Assembly (NCBI RefSeq): GCF_003569765.1
Contig: NZ_QXMG01000037.1
Span: forward strand, 1-60,198
Length of the DNA stretch: 60,198 nucleotides
Direction of reading: 5' to 3'
Source: Caldimonas tepidiphila
GTDB lineage: Bacteria; Pseudomonadota; Gammaproteobacteria; Burkholderiales; Burkholderiaceae_C
Made by a program: the position numbers and the translations under genes
Part shown: positions 1-7,950 of the stretch, in pieces
Numbering within the stretch: position 1 is the stretch's first letter
How the letters are laid out: every line of letters starts with the position of its first letter
The notes under the pieces: model-generated
Seen by the model: the letters and a program-made list of their open reading frames with translations, nothing else
The model's database searches: none
Told to the model about the DNA's origin: nothing

Positions 1-16
1 GTGTCTCCCGCTTCGC

Positions 17-40
17 CAAGCTGGCTCCCACGCCAGCTTG
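17..40. repeat. Inverted repeat at the window edge
   Basis: Nine-base arms CAAGCTGGC (17-25) and GCCAGCTTG (32-40) flank a six-base spacer. The right arm runs into TGA (39-41), which is in frame with the substrate-binding protein that follows. It may be a real hairpin or a fold-back join at a contig end. Confidence 0.5.
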
Positions 41-65
41 ATTTCGCCAACGGTATCTCTTCCAC

Positions 66-764
66 GTGCGCGCCTCCTACTTCGACGAGACCGCGCGCAT
101 CGTCAAGCAGCTCGTGTCGACCGGCGTGAAGAAGATCGCCGTCTTCCACCAGAACGACAGCTACGGCGCGGCCGGCCTCGAGGGCGTGACGCGCGCACTC
201 AAGGGCGCGAACCTCGCCCCGGTGGCGGTCGGCACCGTCGAGCGCAACTCGACCGACGTGGCCGCCGCGGTCCGCGCGATCGGGGCGGCCGCACCGGAAG
301 CCGTGGTGCAGGTCAGCGCCTACAAGTCCTGCGCCGCCTTCATCCGCGAGGCGCGCAAGGCCGGCTACGGCGGCCTGTTCTACAACGTGTCCTTCGTCGG
401 CACGCAGGCGCTCGCCAGCGAGCTCGGCCGCGACGCGCGCGGCGTGATGGTCAGCCAGGTGATGCCCTACCCTTACGGCGGCACCAGCCCGATCGCGCGC
501 GAGTACCTCGACGCGCTCAAGCGCGCCGGCGGCGAGCTGCAGCCCGACTACACCAGCATCGAGGGCTACATCGCCGCGAAGGTCTTCGCCGAGGGCCTGC
601 GCCGTGCGCCGCGGCTCAGTCGCGACGGGCTGATCGCCGGGCTGGAGTCGATCGACAACCTGTCGCTCGGCGGCTTCCATGTCGGCTTCAGCCCGGGCAA
701 CCACGTCGCCTCGCGCTTCGTCGAGATGTCGATGCTGGGCGAGGACGGCCGCGTGCGGCGCTGA
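66..764 (+). CDS. ABC transporter substrate-binding protein, branched-chain amino acid type (5'-truncated)
   Basis: This is the C-terminal part of a periplasmic-binding-protein type 1 (LivK-like) receptor, which captures amino acids or related solutes in the periplasm for an ABC importer. Visible family features are the second alternating alpha/beta lobe (KKIAVFHQNDSYG, then EAVVQVSAYKSCAAFIREAR), the SIEGYIAAKVFAEGL helix and the closing FSPGNHVASRFVEM strand. Family members are usually 370-400 residues, so about 140 residues including the signal peptide are missing. Homologous-looking sequence continues upstream to about position 42, where an in-frame TGA (39-41) stops it. GTG at 66 is only the first start-like codon after that stop, not a likely true start. 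No permease genes follow. Confidence 0.75.
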   Translation: MRASYFDETARIVKQLVSTGVKKIAVFHQNDSYGAAGLEGVTRALKGANLAPVAVGTVERNSTDVAAAVRAIGAAAPEAVVQVSAYKSCAAFIREARKAGYGGLFYNVSFVGTQALASELGRDARGVMVSQVMPYPYGGTSPIAREYLDALKRAGGELQPDYTSIEGYIAAKVFAEGLRRAPRLSRDGLIAGLESIDNLSLGGFHVGFSPGNHVASRFVEMSMLGEDGRVRR

Positions 765-852
765 GACCCGGCCCCGCACAGGCCGGGGGGAGGGATTTGG
801 CGCGCCGCCGCCCCGGGGGATAAACTCAAAATTCCCCGGGAGCCCCCCTGCC

Positions 853-2049
853 ATGCGTCTGATCGAATCCATCCTTGCCGACAGCGCGGCGCTCACCGCC
901 ATCCGCCGCGACCTCCACGCCCACCCCGAGCTCTCCTTCGAGGAGGTGCGCACCGCGGACCTCGTGGCGCGGCTGCTCGCCGACTGGGGCATCGAGGTGC
1001 GGCGCGGCTTCGGCAGGACCGGGGTGGTCGGCATCCTGCGCAACGGCAGCAGCGAACGCACGATCGGCCTGCGCGCGGACATGGATGCGCTGCCCGTCAC
1101 CGAGCGCAACCAGTTCCCGCACGCGAGCCGCCACCCCGGCAAGATGCACGCCTGCGGCCACGACGGCCACACCGCGATGCTGCTGGCCGCGGCCAAGCAC
1201 CTGGCGCAGCAGCGCCACTTCGACGGCACCGTGTACTTCGTCTTCCAGCCGGCCGAGGAAGGCGGCGGCGGCGCGCTCGAGATGATGCGCGACGGGCTGT
1301 TCGAGCAGTTCCCGATCGAGGCGATGTTCGGCATGCACAACTGGCCCGGCATGCAGGCCGGCCAGTTCGGCATCACCGACGGCCCCTGCTTCGCGTCGAG
1401 CAACGAGTTCCGCATCGTCATCCGCGGCAGGGGTTCGCATGCCGCGCTGCCGCACAACGGCATCGACCCGGTGCCGGTGGCCTGCCAGATAGTGCAGGCC
1501 TTCCAGACCGTCATCACGCGCAACAAGCGCCCGATCGAGGCCGGCGTGATCTCGGTGACGATGATCCACGCCGGCGAGGCCACCAACGTCGTGCCCGAGA
1601 GCTGCGAGATCCAGGGCACGGTGCGCACCTTCACGGTCGAGCTGCTCGACCTGATCGAGCGGCGCATGCGCGAGATCGCCGAGCACACCAGCGCCGCCTT
1701 CGGCGCGAGTTGCGAGTTCGAGTTCGTGCGCAGCTACCCGCCGACGATCAACCACCCGGCCGAGACCGCCTTCGTGCGCCGCGTCGCGGCCGAGGTGGTG
1801 GGGCCCGAGAACGTGCTCGCCGCCGAGCCGACGATGGGCGCGGAGGACTTCAGCTACTTCCTGCTCGAGAAGCCCGGCTGCTACTTCCTGATCGGCAACG
1901 GCGACGGCGCGCACCGCGAGGGCGGCCACGGGCTCGGGCCCTGCATGCTGCACAACCCGAGCTACGACTTCAACGACGAGCTGATCCCGCTCGGCGCGAC
2001 GCTGTGGGTGCGGCTGGCCGAGCGCTGGCTGGCAACACCGCGGGCCTGA
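853..2049 (+). CDS. M20 family amidohydrolase (HipO-like)
   Basis: The 398-residue protein is a full-length M20D metallopeptidase/amidohydrolase, a family that hydrolyses N-acyl amino acids such as hippurate. Metal-ligand motifs are in the usual order: GLRADMDALP, HACGHDGHTAML, QPAEEGGGGA, and the late MGAEDFSYF. The dimerisation (lid) domain lies roughly at residues 185-295. It probably acts in the cytoplasm, as there is no signal peptide. ATG 853 was chosen because the protein then starts just before the family's RRDLHAHPELSFEE helix. A second member of the family lies at 36389-37615 (minus); both carry the same motif set but are clearly diverged. Substrate is unknown. Confidence 0.9.
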   Translation: MRLIESILADSAALTAIRRDLHAHPELSFEEVRTADLVARLLADWGIEVRRGFGRTGVVGILRNGSSERTIGLRADMDALPVTERNQFPHASRHPGKMHACGHDGHTAMLLAAAKHLAQQRHFDGTVYFVFQPAEEGGGGALEMMRDGLFEQFPIEAMFGMHNWPGMQAGQFGITDGPCFASSNEFRIVIRGRGSHAALPHNGIDPVPVACQIVQAFQTVITRNKRPIEAGVISVTMIHAGEATNVVPESCEIQGTVRTFTVELLDLIERRMREIAEHTSAAFGASCEFEFVRSYPPTINHPAETAFVRRVAAEVVGPENVLAAEPTMGAEDFSYFLLEKPGCYFLIGNGDGAHREGGHGLGPCMLHNPSYDFNDELIPLGATLWVRLAERWLATPRA

Positions 2050-2198
2050 GCCCTCCGCCCTTTCCGGCGGCCCCCGAGTGCGAGCCGCCGAGGGCACGCG
2101 ATGTCCTTTTTCGATGCCGAGCGGTCCGTTCGCGACGGGCGGCGGGCGCCGCTGCGGGCGACGATGAGGTCCTCTTCCACACCGCCCGAGGAATCGCG

Positions 2199-2756
2199 AT
2201 GCAGACCGCCCTCTTGCTGATCGACGCGCAGGAATCCTTCCGCCACCGCCCCTACTGGAGCGAATCCCACGCCGCTCCCTGGTTCGCCCGCACCGCCGCG
2301 CTGCTCGACGGCGCCGCCGCGCGCGGCATCCCGGTGGTGCGCATCCTCCATGCCGACGGCGAGGACCGGCCGGACAATCCCTTCGCACCGTCGAGCGGGC
2401 TGATCCGGCCGATCGAGGGCCTGCCCGGGATCGCGCCCGCTGCGGAGTTCACGAAGCACCGCCACAGCGCGCTGGTCGGCACCGGACTGCCGGTCTGGCT
2501 GCACCAGCGGGGCATCCGGCGCCTGATCGTCTCGGGCATCCGTACCGAGCAATGCTGCGAGACCACCACGCGCCACGCGAGCGACGAGGGCTGGGAGGTC
2601 GACTACGTCACCGAGGCGACGCTGACCTTCGACATGCGCACGCCGCGCGGCGGGCTGCTGGACGCGGCGGCGATCGCGGAGCGCACCGAGACCGTGCTAG
2701 CCGGCCGCTTCGCGACGATCTGCAGCGTCGGTCAGGCGCTCGAGCGCGCCGCCTGA
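2199..2756 (+). CDS. Isochorismatase-family cysteine hydrolase
   Basis: This 185-residue protein has the isochorismatase-like fold. The catalytic Asp is in LLIDAQESF near the N-terminus, a Lys is in EFTKHRHSAL, and the nucleophilic Cys is in SGIRTEQCCETT. Family members hydrolyse vinyl ethers or amides (isochorismate, nicotinamide, N-carbamoyl compounds), and the substrate here is not evident. It is followed after 16 bases by a DJ-1/PfpI gene and then a GlxA-type regulator, a common neighbourhood for this hydrolase, which suggests the regulator controls it. The 150 bases upstream contain a GC hairpin (CCGCC/GGCGG near 2057-2072) but no clear promoter. Confidence 0.85.
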   Translation: MQTALLLIDAQESFRHRPYWSESHAAPWFARTAALLDGAAARGIPVVRILHADGEDRPDNPFAPSSGLIRPIEGLPGIAPAAEFTKHRHSALVGTGLPVWLHQRGIRRLIVSGIRTEQCCETTTRHASDEGWEVDYVTEATLTFDMRTPRGGLLDAAAIAERTETVLAGRFATICSVGQALERAA

Positions 2757-2772
2757 ACGAAAGGGACCCGGC

Positions 2773-3453
2773 ATGTCGCTGAAGGTCGCGATCCTGCTGT
2801 TCGACGAGGTCGAGGTGCTCGACTTCGCGGGGCCCTACGAGGTGTTCACCACCGCCAGCCGCCTGGCGCGGCGCGGCGGCGCGGCGGCGCCGTTCGAGGT
2901 GTTCACGGTCGCCGCCGAGCCGGGCCCGCGCCGCGCGCGCGCCGGGCTGACGGTGCAGGCGGACCACGGCTTCGCCTCGCACCCACCGGTGGACCTGCTG
3001 GTCGTGCCCGGCGGCGTCGTCGACGCCGAGCTGCGGCGCCCGCAGACGCTCGACTGGCTGCGGCACCAGGCGCCGTCCTGCCGGCTGCTGGCCTCGGTCT
3101 GCACCGGCTCCTTCCTGCTCGCCGCCGCCGGGCTGCTGGACGGCCTGCCGGCGACGACGCACTGGGAGGACGTCGAGGACCTGCGCGCGCTGCGCCCGGG
3201 CCTGGAGGTGCTCGACGGGCCGCGCTGGGTCGATGCCGGCCGCGTCGTGAGCTCGGCCGGCATCTCGGCCGGGATCGACATGAGCCTGCACCTGGTCGAG
3301 CGGCTTGCCGGCCGCGGGCTGGCGCTGCGCACCGCACGCCAGATGGACGTCGACTGGCTGGAACGCGGCGTGACGCTCGGCGGCACGCGCGTCGGGGCTC
3401 CGGACACGGCACACTTGGCGCTTCCCGTCACGCCCCGCCACCTGCCGCGATGA
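2773..3453 (+). CDS. DJ-1/PfpI family protein
   Basis: This 226-residue protein is a stand-alone DJ-1/PfpI domain of the GlxA N-terminal type. It has the early acidic residue in LFDEVEVLDFAGPYEVF, the nucleophile elbow ASVCTGSFLL, then the typical GLLDGLPATTHW segment and SSAGISAGIDMSLH helix. It lacks the AraC DNA-binding domain that its downstream neighbour has, so it may be an enzyme (isonitrile hydratase-like or amidase-like) or a ligand-binding protein. It overlaps the next gene by four bases (ATGA at 3450), indicating translational coupling. The last 30 residues are low in conserved features. Function is inferred at fold level only. Confidence 0.8.
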   Translation: MSLKVAILLFDEVEVLDFAGPYEVFTTASRLARRGGAAAPFEVFTVAAEPGPRRARAGLTVQADHGFASHPPVDLLVVPGGVVDAELRRPQTLDWLRHQAPSCRLLASVCTGSFLLAAAGLLDGLPATTHWEDVEDLRALRPGLEVLDGPRWVDAGRVVSSAGISAGIDMSLHLVERLAGRGLALRTARQMDVDWLERGVTLGGTRVGAPDTAHLALPVTPRHLPR

Positions 3454-4415
3454 TCGACCTGCTCTTCCTCGTGCTGCCCGACACGCTGCTGCTGGACCTC
3501 GCCGGTCCGGCCGAGGCCTTCCGGCTCGCGAACCAGCAGCTCGCGCGGCGCGGACAGCCGCCGGCGTTCCGGCTGCGCTACCTGGGGCCCGACGCGGGCG
3601 CCAGTTCCTCGGTCGGGCTGCAGCTCGCCGGGCTCGAGCCGCTGCCCGCAACGCTCGACGCGCCGAGCTGGGTGTTCCTGCTGGGCCGCCCCGGCGAGGC
3701 GCAGAGCGTCGTGCAGCGCGGGCCGGCCTGGATCGACACGCGCGACTGGCTGTCGCGCCGGCTCGCACCCGCGCTGCTGCACGGCGCGCCCGGCGGGCAC
3801 CGACTGCTGACGGTGTGCACCGGCGCGCTGCTCGCGGCCGACGCGGGGCTGGTGGGCCGGCGGCGCGCGACGACGCACCACGAGATGCTCGATGCGCTCA
3901 GGGCCATGGCGCCGCAGGCCGAGGTGGTGGCCAACCGGGTGTTCGTGCTCGACGGGCCGCTCGCGACGAGCGCCGGCATCACCGCCGGGATCGACCTCGC
4001 GCTGCACCTGATCGGCGAGCACTGCGGCGCGTCGCTCGCCGCCGCCGTCGCGCAGACGATGGTGGTGTTCGTGCGCCGCGGCCCGCAGGACCCGGAGCTG
4101 TCGCCGATGCTCGCCTGGCGGCGCCACCTGCACCCGGCGCTGCACCGCGTGCAGGACGCGGTGAGCGCCGCGCCGGCGCAGGACTGGCCGCTCGCGCGCA
4201 TGGCCGAGCTCGCGCACGTGACGCCGCGCCACCTGACGCGGCTGTTCCGCGAGCATGCCGGCGTCACGCCGCGCGACTACGTCGAGGAACTGCGCCGCAC
4301 GATGGCACGGCAGGCGCTCGAGCACGGCGCGAGCCGCGCCCGGGCGGCGAAACTCGCCGGCTTCAGCTCCGAGCAGCAGCTGCGCCGCGCGCTGCAGCGG
4401 GCGACGCCGGCCTGA
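3450..4415 (+). CDS. GlxA family transcriptional regulator (DJ-1 domain plus AraC HTH)
   Basis: The 321-residue protein joins an N-terminal DJ-1/PfpI-like sensor domain (residues 1 to about 190; elbow LTVCTGALLA, then RRRATTHHEM) to a C-terminal AraC-type double helix-turn-helix (WPLARMAELAHVTPRHLTRLFREHAG, then GVTPRDYVEELRRTMARQALE and the last GFSSEQQLRRAL). GlxA-type regulators usually sense small amines or related metabolites. Its ATG overlaps the stop of the upstream DJ-1 gene. The simplest reading is that it controls the hydrolase/DJ-1 genes it follows. The second HTH is somewhat shortened at the C-terminus. The gene ends 20 bases from a convergent HAD gene. Confidence 0.88.
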   Translation: MIDLLFLVLPDTLLLDLAGPAEAFRLANQQLARRGQPPAFRLRYLGPDAGASSSVGLQLAGLEPLPATLDAPSWVFLLGRPGEAQSVVQRGPAWIDTRDWLSRRLAPALLHGAPGGHRLLTVCTGALLAADAGLVGRRRATTHHEMLDALRAMAPQAEVVANRVFVLDGPLATSAGITAGIDLALHLIGEHCGASLAAAVAQTMVVFVRRGPQDPELSPMLAWRRHLHPALHRVQDAVSAAPAQDWPLARMAELAHVTPRHLTRLFREHAGVTPRDYVEELRRTMARQALEHGASRARAAKLAGFSSEQQLRRALQRATPA

Positions 4416-4435
4416 ACGAGGCCCGGCCCCCGCCC

Positions 4436-5059
4436 TCAGTCCAGCGCGCCGAGCGCGACCAGCGCCTCGCGGCAGGGCGCCGCGCCGGTGAACTGCAGCG
4501 CCTGCCAGCCGCAGGCGCGCGCCGCCTCGACGTTGTGCGCCACGTCGTCGATGAAGACGCAGCGCTCGCCCGGCACGCCGAACACCCGCTCGGCATGGCG
4601 GAAGATCGCCGGCTCGGGCTTGATCAGGCCCACCCGCGCCGAGAACACGCCGGCCTCGAACCAGTCGAGGAAGTCGTGCGCCGCCTCCAGGTGGTCGGCG
4701 TAGGGCGCGGGCATGTTGGACAGGTAGAACAGCCGGTGGCCGCGCTCCTTCAGCTCGGCCATCAGCGCCACCGTGTCGCGCTGCACCGTCAGGTGCGAGG
4801 GCACCGCGTCCACGATGCGACGCACCTCGTCGGCCGGGTGGCCGGTGCGCCGCGCGATGCGCTCGACCAGCGCCTCGGCCTCGTGCTCGCCGCGGTCGAA
4901 GCTGGCCCAGTCGCTGCCGGGCACGCAGCCCTGGAAGATCTCGGCGACGAGCCGCGCCGCGCTCTCGTCGCATACCGCGCGGTGCGGCAGCCACTCGCGC
5001 AGCAGCCGCGCCGGCTGCCAGGTGAAGAGCACGCCGCCGAAGTCGAACACCAGGTTCAT
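4436..5059 (-). CDS. HAD-superfamily hydrolase (YihX-like phosphatase)
   Basis: The 207-residue protein is a HAD subfamily IA phosphatase. Motif I is DFGGVLF, where the usual second Asp is Gly, as in the YihX/epoxide-hydrolase N-domain type. A Ser/Asn motif II is in YLSNMPAPYAD, the motif III Lys is in GLIKPEPAIF, and motif IV is VFIDDVAHNVEAA. YihX-like enzymes dephosphorylate sugar phosphates such as glucose 1-phosphate. Its place 11 bases after pgi, in a tal-pgi run, agrees with a sugar-phosphate substrate. That is an inference from context. Confidence 0.85.
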   Translation of the reverse strand: MNLVFDFGGVLFTWQPARLLREWLPHRAVCDESAARLVAEIFQGCVPGSDWASFDRGEHEAEALVERIARRTGHPADEVRRIVDAVPSHLTVQRDTVALMAELKERGHRLFYLSNMPAPYADHLEAAHDFLDWFEAGVFSARVGLIKPEPAIFRHAERVFGVPGERCVFIDDVAHNVEAARACGWQALQFTGAAPCREALVALGALD

Positions 5060-5070
5060 CGGCGCCGTCC

Positions 5071-6681
5071 TCACGAGCCCGTCCCCGTCAGGCGTCGCAG
5101 CAGCGCGGCGGTGGAAGGGTCGAGCCCGGCGGTGTCGCCGCTGGCGAAGCGCGGCAGCAGCGCGTTGCACAGCGCCTTGCCGAGCTCCACGCCCCACTGG
5201 TCGAAGCTGTTGATGCCCCACAGCGCGCCGCTGGTGAAGACGCGGTGCTCGTAGAGCGCGACGAGCGCGCCGAGCGAGGCGGGGGTGAGCTGCTCCAGCA
5301 GCAGCGTCGTGCTCGGGCGGTTGCCGGGGAAGGTGCGGTGGCGCGCGAGCGTGAGCGGGTCGATGTCCTGCGCCGCGGTCGGCGCCTTCTCGTGGAGCGC
5401 CTCCTGGGTGCTCTTGCCGAGCATCAGCGCCTGGCTCTGCGCGAGGCAGTTCGCGAGCAGCTTCACGTGCAGGTCCGGGTGCCGGTGCGTCGGGCGGCGC
5501 ACCGCGATGAACTCGACCGGGATCAGGTCGCTGCCCTGGTGCAGCATCTGGAAGTAGGCGTGCTGGCCGTTGGTGCCGGGCTCGCCCCAGACCACGGGGC
5601 TGGTGCCGTAGGGCAGCGGCTCGCCGTCGAGGTCGACGCGCTTGCCGTTCGATTCCATCTCGAGCTGCTGCAGGTAGGCCGGCAGCCGTTTCAATCCCTG
5701 GTGGTAGGGCGCGACGCTGCGGCTCGCGCAGCCGAAGAAGTTGCGGTACCAGACGTCGAGCAGGCCGAGCAGCACCGGCAGGTTGCGCTCGAGCGGCTCG
5801 GTGGCGAAATGCCGGTCCATCGCGTGCGCGCCGGCCAGCAGCGCGCGGAAATGCTCGCTGCCGATGGCGATCGCGATCGGCAGCCCGATCGCGCTCCACA
5901 GCGAGTAGCGCCCGCCCACCCAGTCCCAGAAGCCGAAGGTGGTGTCGATGCCGAAGGCCGCCGCCGCCTCGACATTGGTCGTCGTCGCGACGAAGTGCTT
6001 CGCGATGTCGCTGCCGCCCTGGGCGAGGAACCACTCGCGCGCGACCTGCGCGTTGGCCATCGTCTCCTGCGTCGTGAAGGTCTTGGACGCGACGATGAAG
6101 AGCGTCTCCTCCGGCTTCAGGCGGCGCAGCAGCGGCGCGATGTCGTGGCCGTCGACGTTGGAGACGAAGTGCAGCGTGATGCCCGGGTGCACGAAGGCGT
6201 CGAGCGCCGGCACCACCATCTGCGGCCCGAGGTCCGAGCCGCCGATGCCGATGTTGACGACATGGCGGATGCCGCTCGCGGCGGTGTCGCGCACCTGCTC
6301 GGCGTAGGCGAGCATCGCGTCGAGCACGCGGTGCACGTCCTCGCTGAACGGGCCCTGCCCGCGCGGGGCGCGCAGCGCGGTGTGCAGCACCGCACGGCCC
6401 TCGGTGGCGTTGACGGGCTCGCCGGCGAGCATCGCGTCGCGCCGCGCCTCGAGCCGGCACTCGCGCGCGAGCTCGAGCAGCAGGCGCAGCCCGGCCTGGT
6501 CGATCAGGTTCTTCGACAGGTCGGCGAACAGCTCCGGCGCGGCGAAGGAGAAGGCCTCGAAGCGGCCGGGGTCGCGCGCGAAGGCCTCGCGCAGGTCGAA
6601 GTCGCGGCCGTGCGCCTGCCAGTGGCCCCGCAGCGCGGTCCAGGCGAGGGTGCGGTCGCAGCGCGGTGCGGCCGCCTCCAT
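5071..6681 (-). CDS. pgi: Glucose-6-phosphate isomerase
   Basis: Interconverts glucose 6-phosphate and fructose 6-phosphate in the cytoplasm. The 536-residue length fits the long bacterial form. Both family signatures are visible: the central one around GGRYSLWSAIGLP and the C-terminal one around GINSFDQWGVELGK. The phosphate loop (IGIGGSDLGP) and SKTFTTQET segment are also present. The ATG overlaps the tal stop by one base (TGATG on the minus strand), so it is probably translated by termination-reinitiation from the tal message. It belongs to a tal-pgi-HAD operon divergent from zwf. Confidence 0.97.
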   Translation of the reverse strand: MEAAAPRCDRTLAWTALRGHWQAHGRDFDLREAFARDPGRFEAFSFAAPELFADLSKNLIDQAGLRLLLELARECRLEARRDAMLAGEPVNATEGRAVLHTALRAPRGQGPFSEDVHRVLDAMLAYAEQVRDTAASGIRHVVNIGIGGSDLGPQMVVPALDAFVHPGITLHFVSNVDGHDIAPLLRRLKPEETLFIVASKTFTTQETMANAQVAREWFLAQGGSDIAKHFVATTTNVEAAAAFGIDTTFGFWDWVGGRYSLWSAIGLPIAIAIGSEHFRALLAGAHAMDRHFATEPLERNLPVLLGLLDVWYRNFFGCASRSVAPYHQGLKRLPAYLQQLEMESNGKRVDLDGEPLPYGTSPVVWGEPGTNGQHAYFQMLHQGSDLIPVEFIAVRRPTHRHPDLHVKLLANCLAQSQALMLGKSTQEALHEKAPTAAQDIDPLTLARHRTFPGNRPSTTLLLEQLTPASLGALVALYEHRVFTSGALWGINSFDQWGVELGKALCNALLPRFASGDTAGLDPSTAALLRRLTGTGS

Positions 6682-7640
6682 CACTTCGCTCCCTGCGCTT
6701 CGATCAGGCGGTCGAGCTTGATCGCGTCGGCAGCGAAGGCGCGGATGCCCTCGGCGAGCTTCTCGGTGGCCATCGCGTCCTCGTTGAGCGCGAAGCGGAA
6801 CGAGGCCTCGTCGTAGCGCACCTCCTCCACCGCTGCCGAGCGCGCTGCGGCCGGGTCGAGCCGGCGCTCGACCGGGGCGGTGGAGGCCTGCAGCTCGCTG
6901 AGCAGCTCGGGGCTGATCGTCAGCAGGTCGCAGCCGGCGAGCGCCAGGATCTGGCCGGTGTTGCGGAAGCTCGCGCCCATCACCTCGGTCCCGATGCCGA
7001 AGTGCTTGTAGTAGTTGTAGATCTGCGTCACGGATTTCACGCCGGGGTCGTTGGCGCCGGCGTTGGCTGCCTCGTCCCACTTCGCGCTGGCGGACTTCTT
7101 GTACCAGTCGTAGATACGGCCGACGAAGGGCGAGATCAGCTTCACGCCGGCGGCGCCGCAGGCCACCGCCTGGCAGAACGCGAACAGCAGCGTCAGGTTG
7201 CAGTGGATGCCGTCGCGCTCGAGCTCGCGCGCGGCCTGGATGCCTTCCCAGGTGGCGGCGATCTTGACCAGCACCCGCTCGCGCGGCACGCCGGCGAGCT
7301 CGTAGAGGTCGATGATGCGGCGCGCGCGCGCGACGGTCGCCGCCGTGTCGAAGCTCAGCCGCGCGTCGACCTCGGTCGACACGCGCCCCGGCACCACCTT
7401 CAGGATCTCCAGGCCGAAGCGCACCAGCACCTGGTCGACCAGCTCGTCGAGCGGCTTGCCGGGGTTCGTGGCCACCGCCTCGGCCAGCAGCGGCGCGTAG
7501 TCGGGCTGCTGCACCGCCTTGAGGATCAGCGAGGGATTGGTGGTGGCGTCGCGCGGCGAGAAGGCGGCGAGCTGCATGAAGTTGCCGGTGTCGGCCACCA
7601 CGATGGTGTGTTGCTTGAGGGCGTCGAGGGTCGTCGTCAT
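6681..7640 (-). CDS. tal: Transaldolase
   Basis: Transfers dihydroxyacetone units between sedoheptulose 7-phosphate and glyceraldehyde 3-phosphate in the non-oxidative pentose phosphate pathway. The 319-residue length matches the E. coli TalB type. The Schiff-base lysine is in [11 protein letters not shown]. The [12 protein letters not shown] start and [15 protein letters not shown] and [13 protein letters not shown] segments are typical. The start at 7640 gives the usual [12 protein letters not shown] beginning. It heads the tal-pgi-HAD operon. A GTAAC-N3-GTTAC palindrome lies about 115 bases upstream of the ATG, so control by the nearby RpiR/HexR-type regulator is likely. Confidence 0.97.
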   Translation of the reverse strand: MTTTLDALKQHTIVVADTGNFMQLAAFSPRDATTNPSLILKAVQQPDYAPLLAEAVATNPGKPLDELVDQVLVRFGLEILKVVPGRVSTEVDARLSFDTAATVARARRIIDLYELAGVPRERVLVKIAATWEGIQAARELERDGIHCNLTLLFAFCQAVACGAAGVKLISPFVGRIYDWYKKSASAKWDEAANAGANDPGVKSVTQIYNYYKHFGIGTEVMGASFRNTGQILALAGCDLLTISPELLSELQASTAPVERRLDPAAARSAAVEEVRYDEASFRFALNEDAMATEKLAEGIRAFAADAIKLDRLIEAQGAK

Positions 7641-7755
7641 GGATGCGGGTCCTGCTGGCACAAGGGACAAGATGCGCCCGATTGTCATGCCTTGCGGGCA
7701 TGAGCCGTGCCGGGCAGCGCACGCAGGCTGCCGCAAGCTCGGGCACGCGGAGCAA

Positions 7756-7768
7756 GTAACGAGGTTAC
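7756..7768. promoter_or_regulatory. HexR-like operator 1 (tal side)
   Basis: Perfect palindrome GTAACGAGGTTAC. Half-site order and 3-base spacer match the HexR consensus geometry (GTAAT-N3-ATTAC in gammaproteobacteria), with C/G replacing the inner T/A pair. It lies upstream of tal and exactly 100 bases from operator 2. Confidence 0.65.
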
Positions 7769-7821
7769 CTGCAGGTCTCGCCTCGCGATGCACGCGGGGA
7801 CACCGGCAGGCTCCTGCAAAA

Positions 7822-7850
7822 TTGACGCTCTCCGCCGGCGCGGGCATCAT
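7822..7850 (+). promoter_or_regulatory. Candidate sigma-70 promoter for zwf
   Basis: TTGACG (7822-7827), a 17-base spacer and CATCAT (7845-7850). The predicted transcription start near 7857 falls inside operator 2, which suits repression by steric block. Confidence 0.5.
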
Positions 7851-7855
7851 CGGTC

Positions 7856-7868
7856 GTAACCGCGTTAC
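7856..7868. promoter_or_regulatory. HexR-like operator 2 (zwf side)
   Basis: Perfect palindrome GTAACCGCGTTAC with the same half-sites and spacing as operator 1. It overlaps a second palindrome CGCGTTACAACGCG (7861-7874). It lies just downstream of the candidate zwf -10 element. Confidence 0.65.
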
Positions 7869-7950
7869 AACGCGGGTCCGAGCCTTGCCGGAGGATCCGA
7901 CCGGCCGCGCCTTCCGCGCGACAGGCCCTTTCGCGCACTGCATTCCCACC

